Shown one piece after another: positions 34,144-42,963 of a DNA stretch of 64,000 nucleotides (the first letter of the stretch is position 1; every line of letters starts with the position of its first letter). The notes under the pieces were generated by a model. That model saw nothing but the letters and a program-made list of their open reading frames with translations. It did not search any database and was not told the DNA's origin. The stretch comes from Rhynchopus sp. YZ270_cl-10 (lineage: Eukaryota; Euglenozoa; Diplonemea; Diplonemida; Diplonemidae). Where the stretch lies: assembly GCA_964035575.1 (NCBI GenBank), contig OZ037870.1:124001-188000 (forward strand), in the 5' to 3' direction. Made by a program: the position numbers and the translations under genes.

Positions 34144-35922
34144 TCACTCCCCGTACCGTGCAAGGTAGTCGCTCCACTTCATGCGGTGTTTGGAGCTGAC
34201 GTGCCGCCGCACAGACGCCTCCGACGCAAACGGGACACCTGCAGCTGTCTGTGCAACGCCACATTCACGGCAGGAGTGCTCCGTCGCGTCCTCCTCCTCC
34301 TCGCTCCCCTGCTCCTCCTCCGCAGTCTCCGTTGCTTCCGCCACTTCCAGCTCCTCCCGTTTCCTCTTCACCCCTCTGCTCTCCTGACCAGGTGGCGTCT
34401 TTGCAAGGCGCCCACGCAGCAGCTCCGCAGTCTCCTCTGAGTAAGACTCCGCAAGTGCGAGGCAGGTCATCCCACCGCTCGTCATGTGCAGCGGGTCTGC
34501 CCCGTTGTCGAGGAGCACCTCGCAGATGCCGAGGCTGCCCTTCACCACAGCCTGCTCCAGAGCGGTGGTGGCACCGCCGTCCACCTTTGTACCGTGCTCC
34601 AGCAGCAGCTTCACCGCAGACACCTTCCTTGAGGAGGCTGCATGCGCAAGACACGTCCACCCCTGTGTGTCCTCCACCTCCAGGTCTGGTGTCGTCGCCT
34701 CAAACACCATCTCCATACCACGTATAGCACCCTTGCCTGCAATGTACATCAGAACTGTCTGCCCGTTGTCGCTCTTCTGGTTGATGTCAAGTCTATCGCT
34801 TTGCAGAAGTGCCTGCAGGTTCAGCCAGTGCCGCTTCTGGTACGCAAGTGTTGTGAGTGTGTCGCCGCAATCATCAAAAATGTTTGGATTTGCACCCAAG
34901 GACAGAAGCTTTGTAACACGTTTAGGGTCATCTGAATAGTCCACTGTGCGGGTCAAAATAGTGGTGTTCCTATCCGAGCACACAGTGTCAATGTCCATCC
35001 CGCATGCCACGAGCGACTCCTCCATGTTCAACATATTGTAGCGACAATTCCTACCCCTGCGTAGATAGACATTTGGGTCAGCACCCTTCTGCACCAACAG
35101 CTGCAATGTCTCGAGTGGAATACCCTGGCGTAACTCAAAGAGCACATCCCTGTCGACAGCAGCACCGTGTTCCAACAGCATCGGCAGCAGGTTCACGAAC
35201 TGTCTCACATCCGATCGACGACACAATATCGTCACTGTGCCGTCAAGGGGAGACACGGGAATGAGTGCCTTGCAGTGCGGTACCGCTTTCTCCAGTGCGG
35301 CGGCATTATTCTCACTGCTGCCACTGCACCACGGATCCATAACATATGAAAGAAAGGCCTTCAACAAATGGTTCTTGAATCTGTCAGACCCACGTGCAAG
35401 TGTGGCATCGACAAGGGTTCCCATGTCGCTCTCACTCTTCCAGTTACGGAACCTGAGGGCATTTTCATACAAAAGAATGTCGTGGTCCACCATCAGGTTA
35501 AGCACAGTTGGGTCCTGCAAGGGCAGGACAGAGGCTTTAAACGTGCCCTTCAAATAGCATCCTTCGACAAAGATAACACCAGCCTGCAGCAACCACCCAA
35601 CAACATCGTAGCTTTTACTCTGCGTTGCTGTGACAACACTGTCCCAAGCAAGGGGGATGCCACGCTCCGCCAGCGACTGTACGGCAATAGCCTTGATGGA
35701 CGACACAACCTCCACACAGCCACCCGCACTGAGGTGTGCCACACTCTCGTCGTCGTCAAGGGAAATGCCCTCGGGGACCAAACGCATCTCAAAGGCATCC
35801 CCCACACCACTCAGGTGTGCAGCAACAACACCCCGCACCACGCGACGCAGCTCCCCTATGCGTGCCTCACCCGACAGCTCGCACAGCTCCTCGTGCACAC
35901 CGCATTTCACATGAAACTCCAT
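34144..35922 (-). CDS. Ubiquitin-like/ankyrin-repeat/C2H2 zinc-finger protein
   Basis: This 592-residue protein starts MEFHVKCGVHEELCELSGEA. The first 75 residues have the strand-helix-strand pattern of a ubiquitin-like fold ending in GGCVEVV; this is inferred from pattern only. Ankyrin repeats fill roughly residues 190-490 (for example SDNGQTVLMYIAGKGAIRG and GWTCLAHAASSRKVSAVKLL). An acidic linker precedes a single C2H2-type finger, CRECGVAQ...RRHVSSKH, and the tail MKWSDYLARYGE. It is probably a protein-interaction adaptor. The frame is open upstream to 36108, but the AG at 35947-35946 after CCTTCCTTGCAC makes 35922 the likely start. A decayed tandem copy lies downstream. Confidence 0.82.
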   Translation of the reverse strand: MEFHVKCGVHEELCELSGEARIGELRRVVRGVVAAHLSGVGDAFEMRLVPEGISLDDDESVAHLSAGGCVEVVSSIKAIAVQSLAERGIPLAWDSVVTATQSKSYDVVGWLLQAGVIFVEGCYLKGTFKASVLPLQDPTVLNLMVDHDILLYENALRFRNWKSESDMGTLVDATLARGSDRFKNHLLKAFLSYVMDPWCSGSSENNAAALEKAVPHCKALIPVSPLDGTVTILCRRSDVRQFVNLLPMLLEHGAAVDRDVLFELRQGIPLETLQLLVQKGADPNVYLRRGRNCRYNMLNMEESLVACGMDIDTVCSDRNTTILTRTVDYSDDPKRVTKLLSLGANPNIFDDCGDTLTTLAYQKRHWLNLQALLQSDRLDINQKSDNGQTVLMYIAGKGAIRGMEMVFEATTPDLEVEDTQGWTCLAHAASSRKVSAVKLLLEHGTKVDGGATTALEQAVVKGSLGICEVLLDNGADPLHMTSGGMTCLALAESYSEETAELLRGRLAKTPPGQESRGVKRKREELEVAEATETAEEEQGSEEEEDATEHSCRECGVAQTAAGVPFASEASVRRHVSSKHRMKWSDYLARYGE

Positions 35923-35945
35923 CGGTGAAGGGGGAGGGAAGGGTT

Positions 35946-35975
35946 CTGTGCAAGGAAGGGAAGGGTGGGTGGGGT
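35946..35975 (-). promoter_or_regulatory. Splice acceptor before the ankyrin gene
   Basis: The gene-sense run CCCACCCTTCCCTTCCTTGC is followed by ACAG (AG at 35947-35946), 24 nt before the ATG. The same site is present before the decayed copy. Confidence 0.65.
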
Positions 35976-36448
35976 GGTACAGGGCCATGCAGTCGGTTGT
36001 GTGGGAAAGCAGACCTGGGGTGCAGTACCTGCACAGTACAAACGTACTTTTTTCTGGGCCCAAACTTCGGGGACTTTCGGGGAGTGTCGGGGGTTTGCGG
36101 GCCTGCAAAAACTAATGCTGGATCCGAATCAGGTGGTTTGTTTAATTTTTGATTCAAAAAAAGAAACACTCTAGAGTGCAAGCAGTACCTACGCTAAGGG
36201 CGATGTGTAGGTGGATGTGCCTCATTATTTAAAAACGGATGAAAAAACGAGAAAAAAATAGAGGGGAAAATAGACAAAAAGGGAAAAGCACAATACCAGT
36301 GTACGCAAGAGAAAAGAGCAAAGAAGAAAGCGTGTATGATGAATCCATAGAGATAGGTGTGTTCTCTCTCTTTCTCTTCTTCACTCCAGGTTGCTTTAAA
36401 AATAAAAGGTCCTTCGCATCAATTGCACAATGAAAGAAAAAGTTTTAT

Positions 36449-36483
36449 AAGATGACCCTAAACCTCTTGTGCTTAGTCACCTT
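36449..36483. repeat. CTAAAC/GCTTAG hairpin repeat
   Basis: AAGATGACC, then CTAAACCTCTTGTGCTTAG and TCACCTT. Stem with one mismatch, loop CTCTTGT, both family borders intact. Confidence 0.75.
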
Positions 36484-36891
36484 GAACACAATATCGCACG
36501 ATATTGCCATCAAAAAATATAAAATAAAATAAAATAAAAAGTGCAGAAAGGACAACAGTAAGAGATGCAAAGCTATTAGAGATAGGAAAGAAAAAAAAAA
36601 AAAGTCACTGGTACTGTACTACCTTTTGTCGACCCGCAAAAAGAACAGAAACAAGAGAAGCCAAATACCGAAAAAGGAAAGATTTGAAAGATGCCACCAC
36701 AAGGATTTTGTGCATCGTTTTCAACAGATAGGGGAAAAGGGGTGAAGTTCAAAAGACGCTTGGTACCGTTATACCTCCCCGCCAGCACCACTAAAAATAA
36801 ATGAAAAAAACACAAAAATAAATGAAATACGGCTGTTCCAAGACAAAGCAGTGGCCTGAGCCCCTCCATCTTTTCCAACCTAACGTATTTC

Positions 36892-37003
36892 TTTTTTTGA
36901 TAAATTGTTTGAAGTAGTGTAGTTGCCTCGGTTGTGTTGCCACAGTTTGTGCAATCCCCACTTTCTTTAACAGTATTTGTGTAGACACCCGAGGATGAGC
37001 TCC
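36892..37003. repeat. T-run/GTGTAG dispersed repeat pair
   Basis: A T-run, GATAAATTG, then GTAGTGTAGTTGCCTC and GTTGTGTTGCCACAG match 50614-50682. The following GTGTAGACACCCGAGGATGA matches 50570-50590. The two modules occur in opposite order at the two loci. Confidence 0.7.
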
Positions 37004-37168
37004 ACTTTTTTGTTGCAAAGAGAAATCTAGATGAAAATCAGCCATTCATGCTAAGCTACCTTTTGTTTGCATTAAAACACACACACACACACTTCCTTCT
37101 AAAACCCCAGAACCCCACTTTCCCAATCTCCAAAAGGGATTTTTTAAAATACACTGCAAAATCCCCTA

Positions 37169-38137
37169 CTAAGGAGAGGCCGGTCTCCTTTGGGTTGAAC
37201 CCCGAGATTTGGTGTGGGGTTCTATGGGTGTTTTATTTTCTTCAATTTCGGCGGCTTTGTTTTGCTCTGCGAACACCTCATTCGCGTCAGCATATGTGCC
37301 TAACACCATATCCCACCATAGGAAAAAATGTCCGAAATTCTTCACAAAGATTGCATGGTGAACATGGTGGTCTCCTGTTGTCCCTAATCCTAGCATGCGG
37401 AAGGTTTTTTCCCAGGGATGTGTCCATTCTGAGTGAATCAGCGTCAACCAGGCGCCAAGAATACTGCCAAAGGTCATATATGACCATACGTTGGAGGGAA
37501 CGATCATTTGCGTTGCGAAGAGAGGAATGACAATCATGAATAAGGTGTCGCATAAGCTTCCGTTGAAAGCATCGAATAGGCGTGGTGCCTTGAAACGGTG
37601 GTGTGGCTTGTGTGACACAACGTAGAGGGAAGGGAGACGGTGCTCTGCAAGGTGCATCATCGTCTGCAAAAAGTCCTGCACAACCAGCTGCGCGCACACC
37701 ACCCCCACATCGACCCCACCCTCAAAACTATAGTAGCTCTCACCCATCAATCCAAACACCCAGGTCCCACTCAGATATGAGGCAAGAAGAAGCAAACCTT
37801 CTGGTTGGCTAATATGCGACTTCACACCGTCCCAATAAGAGTAAACAGGAACCCGTCCACGTTGCACTTCTTTCGATTTTAACTCGGCGGGGTCTTGCAG
37901 GAGAGTGAGGCGATGATACAGTAACACACCAACCTGCCCCACAGCGGTTGAGAGCAAGCCTAGACATAGGCCTAAGGGTTGCCAGGTGATGCCTTCGAAG
38001 ACCCATTTGTGGTTTGCGTTGTGCGAAAGAAAGAGGGGGACAACAATGCAGCTCGCCAGTACGAATGCAGACAATCCGACATCGCGGACTACCGTTTGCA
38101 ACATTATATTTTTTACACAAAAATCCAATCTGTTCAT
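37169..38137 (-). CDS. Fatty acid hydroxylase/sterol desaturase superfamily protein
   Basis: This 322-residue integral membrane protein has the three histidine clusters of the di-iron superfamily: HLAEH (about residue 160), HKPHH (about 176) and HHVHH (about 255). Several hydrophobic segments surround them, including a strong one near residues 20-40. Family members sit in the ER and hydroxylate or desaturate sterols, fatty acids or sphingoid bases with cytochrome b5; the substrate cannot be told here. The frame is open a little further upstream, to 38197, but only with a GTG; the first ATG is at 38137. The C-terminal 30 residues are polar and unlike the core. The upstream region lacks as clear a pyrimidine tract as other genes. 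Confidence 0.85.
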   Translation of the reverse strand: MNRLDFCVKNIMLQTVVRDVGLSAFVLASCIVVPLFLSHNANHKWVFEGITWQPLGLCLGLLSTAVGQVGVLLYHRLTLLQDPAELKSKEVQRGRVPVYSYWDGVKSHISQPEGLLLLASYLSGTWVFGLMGESYYSFEGGVDVGVVCAQLVVQDFLQTMMHLAEHRLPSLYVVSHKPHHRFKAPRLFDAFNGSLCDTLFMIVIPLFATQMIVPSNVWSYMTFGSILGAWLTLIHSEWTHPWEKTFRMLGLGTTGDHHVHHAIFVKNFGHFFLWWDMVLGTYADANEVFAEQNKAAEIEENKTPIEPHTKSRGSTQRRPASP

Positions 38138-38747
38138 TGAGTGATATTTGTGAGGAGTGCAGTGAAAGTGGTCGGTGGGGGTGGAGAGAGCAGACACACG
38201 GCGGTGAAGTAAATTACTTGACTTGTGGTTTTACTTGAGTTTCACCGTTGTAAGAATAACAGAGAAACCACAAGTAAAACCACAAATCACCGTCGTGGCA
38301 CACCCTACCAAAGGGTAATGACGAAGTGACGAAGATGACTGCAAAATAAAAATTTGGCAGATCTGCTGAAGTGCTTTAAAAGGGAAAAGGGAAGGGCAAG
38401 AGGCTAACACAAAGGTGTCTCATCAAAAAGGGGCGGGGGATAGGAAGGGAGGGCATGGGGCATGAGAAACAGGCCGAAGAAGGCAGCATTAACTGGCCTT
38501 TTGAGGGGTGAGGCTTTGCTGTGTCGACACATCGCCCACCACGAGAGGCAGGGGCAGGGGCAGGAATTTTGTGTTCTTCCGAATCTGTTCTGCCGTGTTT
38601 TGTTGTCGAGCGGGAGGAAGAACGCGCGCTTTTTGAAAAAGACCCAGTCTGACCTAGTAGTAAAGTAGAACCTCACACCTGCTAATCTCAGCGGATCGGG
38701 TCCCTCAAAAACTCTGGTTAATTTCGAACTGGTGTGGTGTAGTGGTG
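38138..38747. other. Spacer with a 15-bp inverted repeat
   Basis: No gene is seen. TTGTGGTTTTACTTG (38223-38237) is repeated inverted at 38271-38285. Confidence 0.6.
38223..38285. repeat. Perfect 15-bp inverted repeat, 33-nt loop
   Basis: TTGTGGTTTTACTTG and CAAGTAAAACCACAA are exact complements. It lies just upstream of the desaturase-like gene, about 85 nt from the ATG. Confidence 0.85.
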
Positions 38748-39890
38748 TCACCGCTCCTCCTCGATGGCGACTTCTCCAATAGGCTTTCCTGTTGCGGTGT
38801 CGACGAGACGCTGTGTGGGGTGTTGGGATGTGGGTGTTTTTGAAAGGAGGGGGGGGAGAAAAGAAAAAAACAGAACAAATTCAAGAACGACTTCTCGAGC
38901 TTTTGGTCCTGATCGCAGGAGCTCTTGAGTCTTCTCGTTCGTCAAAGTGTCGATCATGCGCCAAAACTCACAACAAAATCAGTCTCAGAAAAGAGGCAAG
39001 GGAAAGGGAAAGGATGTCTCTCGCAGGAACTCGGCATGCTGCAGGCCACAAGAGGCAGAGAGCGTTTCCTAGAGTCTGCTCATCTGCAGAGGGTCTGAGG
39101 GTCGAGGCAAGGTGCCTTGTTTGTGATTTCAGAAAGAGCGAGCCAACGCTATGTTGCATCTTCACACAGCAAAAAAGAGCTGTCGGATATATGCTTGTTT
39201 GATGTGTAATCAATCATCATGAACAGAATTGGATGCAACTCCAGAATTCTCGACGCAAACATATTCGCACGCCTGCGGATGGTTCTGCCTCAAGTCTGTT
39301 GAAGCATATATCGCTGGGGGTGTGCTTGGGCCAGAGAGCATCCCAAAACATGCCGATGTGATTAGGCTTCTTTCACTTATTGAAGAAGACGACTATGCGG
39401 AGCCGCAGGACAAACAGATTATTCTGAAGCTCAAGGCGAACATGCATGAAGACACCGGGGATTTCACGTACAACCAACGACTCTATAACCGCACAGAACA
39501 CGGTGCTCCTCAAGGAAACGTACCCAGGCTCCAGATAGAGAAAAATTTGTCATCAGCGGGGTAATACAATAAGCACAAAGGCACTTCCAGGATCATCCTT
39601 ACACACGACAGCACTAAGATGCATTTGCCTTCAAAGGAGAACATCGCATAGAGGGTGGAACACTTCCGCCATTTCTTTTTAGCACATAAATGAAAAACAT
39701 ACCAAGTATTTCAGCACATCCATGTTCGGGTGCAGACGCTTCTTCACAGAGTCAGGACGGAGTTTGTTTGCGTTGGAGAAGATTTCACGTTTCGAGATGT
39801 CGGGGTGGATGCTGTGTGTTGTGTTGTGTTTTGTTGATCAATCGCCTATCGGTTGTTCTACACACACAGTGTCGAAGGCATCAAGACCAT
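38748..39890 (-). CDS. Candidate small spliced gene, partly built from repeat copy C
   Basis: This is a tentative model. Exons 39890-39868, 39811-39703, 38966 to about 38890 and 38810-38748 can be joined in frame to give roughly 90 residues, including HPDISKREIFSNANKLRPDS, FWRMIDTLTNEKTQELLRSG and the end RLVDTATGKPIGEVAIEEER. The 39811 and 38810 acceptors (ACACAG) and the 39702 donor (GTATG) look like those of the giant gene. The first donor (GTGTG) and the third donor are weak. The third exon begins inside repeat copy C, whose polypyrimidine tract supplies the acceptor, so the repeat appears to have been exonised. I recognise no family. It could instead be a chance arrangement. Confidence 0.35.
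38935..39559. repeat. 0.66-kb dispersed repeat, copy C with extra internal segment
   Basis: It shares 38935-39224 and 39490-39559 with copies A and B. It carries 265 nt (39225-39489) that A and B lack; AAC stands at both edges of that segment. The segment is open in a plus-strand frame (YSHACGWFCLKSVEAYIAGG) that continues in phase into the shared NRTEHGAPQGNV. Copy C thus looks closer to an ancestral, once-coding sequence, and A and B descend from a deleted version. It is truncated at its left end relative to A and B. Confidence 0.85.
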
Positions 39891-39982
39891 ATTACCGAAA
39901 CCTCACAACCTAATAGAGCTACACTATTTCCATGCGATGTGGTGCCCAAGACGGCAAAAACACATCTAAATAAAAGAAAAGC

Positions 39983-42421
39983 CTAGATGAACGCCTCGCT
40001 CTTAGGGCACCTATAAGAAGGGGGGGCAAGATGAACCTGGTCACCTTGGAGAAACAAAAAGCAAGCACACCTCGACGACGGGAGCGGGCGGCGGACATTG
40101 TCCGGTTCGATAGAGGGTTGCCCCTTGTCGGGGTCGTCTGATGCGAGCCACTCGTGCACGTTCTGGCTATGGATGGCGGCCTTCTCGTCGTCGTCGTAGA
40201 AGATGCCTGGGGTGGACCCTGCAACCCATTCGCGGACACGCAGGTCTGGGACAATGCTGCCGTCCTGCTTCACAATGTTCCTCTCGGGGTTGAGCTCCTG
40301 CAGGGCGTGTACGTCTTCGCCTTCGATGTATCCGTCGACCGCATCAGGGTCGTCGATTAGCATTGCCTTCATGTGTTCAGCCTTGAGCGTGGCCGTCGAA
40401 GCAAGAGAAATGTTGTCGCCAGTGACGTCCAGCTCCTTGCTCTCCCCTTCCAGGAGAAGGCGTGCGAGAGGCAGGGCGCGTACCACTGTGTGCCGAATGG
40501 GCTTGACCTCGGTGGTTGTGATGGCGTTGCTGTCCAGAAGGGTAGGGGCGTATGAGACACCGAAGTGCGAGGCGGGGACAGGGGTGGTGGAGAAGACGAG
40601 GCGCGAGGCAATGCTCTTCATGAATTTCAGCTCCTTCGCGAGCGCGACGGTTACGCAGACTCCGTGCCGCCCACTGCGCCCAACACGGCCCGCACTTCTG
40701 ACATACTTTGCGCTGTTGGCGTCAGCAATGGGAAACGCATTGAACACATGGGTCAAATTCGGTAGGTCCATTCCCCTCACAAACTCCGGGGTGGACACAA
40801 GAATAGGCAACACCCCATTCGCATAGCTCTTCAACGCTACGCTGTTCTCAACACGTCCGACCTTGCCCTTGAAAGCAGGCTCGCGTTTGTACAGCTCCTC
40901 TGCCATCGCCTTGGCAGCAGTACCGTTCTCCACGACAATGAGACAGCGGAAGAAGACCTGCTTGCCAGGGTCGCTGCGTGCGAGCCTCTCTGCCTCGCCG
41001 TTTTGTTTGTCGAAAAAGGCCTTCACAGAAGCAGCGAGGACACGGAAGCGGTATTGTTCTGCCTCGCGCGTTGGTATGTTACGCACCCCAAGCGGGACCT
41101 CGCAGGAGATGGTGTAGTGCGAGATGTCCTTCTGCAGTGCCATGGCGTAGATGGAGCGTGCCCCGGTGTTTTGGTTGGTTGCAATGGTTTCGAGCGGGTT
41201 GTCTGGCTCGAAGACGTCGTCGTTGTAGTCCTCATGCCGTTCCTTCCAAGAACGGTTTGTGGGGCGTATCGTACGGTCCACCATTGCTGCGGTACCAACG
41301 TAGCGCGCTCTACGCGACAGAACAAACTCACGTAGGTCCCACACAGTCTTCTGAGGCATGGTGGCACTCAGGAAGATCTTCTGCGAAGGGATCTGCCCGT
41401 ATTTGATGTTCCCCGGCTTCCACTTCCGATGCGGCTGCAGCACGTGAAGAACGGACAGACCCAAACACTGTTTGTCCTCCTGCGTCAGCACCGCCTCTAC
41501 TTCGTCCACCACAATGCGCGTCAGAGTGCACGTCTCCAGGTCGTACAGAGGGGAGTTCGGTGTGTGCAGCAAATCACCCAACCGGTTTGGCGTGCCAATG
41601 AGCACAGCAGGGCGGTTCTGCTCAATCTCTTCGTAGTTCCGCTCAAGGTCCTTTGAGTCCACGCAGAGGCAGTACGATTTGTCGTCGGGGATGCCCACAA
41701 GCTTGCCGAGGGTGTGGAACCACCGCATCGTCTGGTGTGCGAGGTTCTCCGTCGGGCAGATCCACACCGTCGAGTTGGGTGCATTCGGGTACTCCTTGAG
41801 CATCTTGTTCAGGACAAACCAGACAGCAGCAGACGTCTTGCCAGACCCCGGGTGTGAATGCAGGAAGAGGTCACGCCCTCTATGAAGGTAGTACAGCGCT
41901 GCCGTCTGTGGACGTGTCAGCTCTGTGATGCCTTGCGCGCGGAGGGCGGCGCAGATGTGTGGATGCAGGAACGCGGCCTCGGGTGTCTTCTGTGGGAGCA
42001 CGTTGCGCATGCGCAAGACGTCGTCTGTAGGGTCCTCCCACTCCAGGCCCTGGGGAATGGAGAACTTGATGTCACTGATGTGTTCATCCCACCCAGGGTC
42101 CTTCGCGTAGTACTCCATATGCTGGTGTGAAATGATCTTGTTGGAAACACGGCTGCGCACAGTGTCCTGTCCGTTGACGAACGCAAGAGGCAGGTTTGTT
42201 TGATAGTTCTGCGGGTTCCTCCCCTCCATCATCGCCCACGTGTCGTGCGGCTTCGTTCCGTGTGATCCCCAGATCTTGGATGGGGGCATGTACCCAGGCT
42301 CCTGCTTACCTGAGTCGGGGCGTACCAGAGACCTGCTAGTCACACTCCCGACACCTGAACGGCCGAAGTGACGCTTCTGCACATGTCTCGGCTGAAACGG
42401 CAGTCGTGCCTGTGTTGACAT
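39983..42421 (-). CDS. DEAD-box-like RNA helicase, probably mitochondrial
   Basis: This 812-residue SF2 helicase has a Q-motif region, motif I HPGSGKTSAA, Ia PTENLAH, Ib GTPNRLGDLL, motif II DEVE in place of DEAD, motif III SAT, motif V VRGMDLPNL and motif VI RSAGRVGRSGR. The N-terminus (MSTQARLPFQPRHVQKRHFG) is basic with no acidic residue, as in a mitochondrial presequence. It presumably remodels RNA using ATP, perhaps in organelle RNA processing; targeting is inferred. The C-terminal 150 residues are specific to this protein. The last 20 or so codons run over a short hairpin repeat (40032-40051) and look non-conserved, so the natural end may differ or be recently extended. The ATG at 42421 is the first in frame. 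Confidence 0.88.
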   Translation of the reverse strand: MSTQARLPFQPRHVQKRHFGRSGVGSVTSRSLVRPDSGKQEPGYMPPSKIWGSHGTKPHDTWAMMEGRNPQNYQTNLPLAFVNGQDTVRSRVSNKIISHQHMEYYAKDPGWDEHISDIKFSIPQGLEWEDPTDDVLRMRNVLPQKTPEAAFLHPHICAALRAQGITELTRPQTAALYYLHRGRDLFLHSHPGSGKTSAAVWFVLNKMLKEYPNAPNSTVWICPTENLAHQTMRWFHTLGKLVGIPDDKSYCLCVDSKDLERNYEEIEQNRPAVLIGTPNRLGDLLHTPNSPLYDLETCTLTRIVVDEVEAVLTQEDKQCLGLSVLHVLQPHRKWKPGNIKYGQIPSQKIFLSATMPQKTVWDLREFVLSRRARYVGTAAMVDRTIRPTNRSWKERHEDYNDDVFEPDNPLETIATNQNTGARSIYAMALQKDISHYTISCEVPLGVRNIPTREAEQYRFRVLAASVKAFFDKQNGEAERLARSDPGKQVFFRCLIVVENGTAAKAMAEELYKREPAFKGKVGRVENSVALKSYANGVLPILVSTPEFVRGMDLPNLTHVFNAFPIADANSAKYVRSAGRVGRSGRHGVCVTVALAKELKFMKSIASRLVFSTTPVPASHFGVSYAPTLLDSNAITTTEVKPIRHTVVRALPLARLLLEGESKELDVTGDNISLASTATLKAEHMKAMLIDDPDAVDGYIEGEDVHALQELNPERNIVKQDGSIVPDLRVREWVAGSTPGIFYDDDEKAAIHSQNVHEWLASDDPDKGQPSIEPDNVRRPLPSSRCACFLFLQGDQVHLAPPSYRCPKSEAFI
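40032..40051. repeat. Loop-less member of the hairpin family
   Basis: AAGATGAACCTGGTCACCTT holds both family borders back to back with no loop core. It overlaps the 3' end of the helicase frame. Confidence 0.5.
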
Positions 42422-42963
42422 ATTTAATTACCCCACACCACGTGGTCAGCGCATATGCCTTTGTGTAGCAATAAAGTGTTGCGCTGCACCTGACAGAAGA
42501 TGTGAGGGAGGTGTGTGAGGGAAGAACGAAAGAGAGCTTTGTTTTTTTGACAGGAACCATTCTGCATTCGTTTGCATGCGTGTAGGAAACATAGACAAGA
42601 AGAAACGCAACTAAACAATAGCCGCAACAGGCAATGCGAGAGTAAAATGTGGCATGTGTGCCCCGAATCTCGAAGACCCGTGTGTGCACGAAAAATTTGA
42701 AGGTTAGTAGTACTCTCTGTGAGCAAAAAGATGAGGCAAAAAAAGCTAAGAACAACAAAAAAGCATCTCGCATCAATCCGCAACCAGCCCGCCTGCTTCT
42801 TCAGCGGAGTCGCAACCATGCATCCAAAAAAAGGGTTAGAACAACACATCACAACGATGTGGTTGTTGTGTGTATTTTGGATATGCTCGTATTGCGCTGC
42901 ACGCTGTTTGGCTTATTCACTTTTTGTGGCTACGTATGCTCCTTTCCCCGTCACCCATCATCT
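42422..42963. other. Intergenic spacer
   Basis: I see no gene, repeat or strong hairpin here; only the helicase leader and the 3' flank of the ubiquitin-ligase gene. Confidence 0.5.

Larger units (their letters stand above)
35923..37168. other. Spacer with hairpin and poly-T repeats
   Basis: No gene is seen. It contains the acceptor of the ankyrin gene, the hairpin repeat 36449-36483, a small palindrome CAATATCG/CGATATTG (36489-36506) and the T-run repeat 36892-37003. ACAC repeats lie near 37079-37091. Confidence 0.6.
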
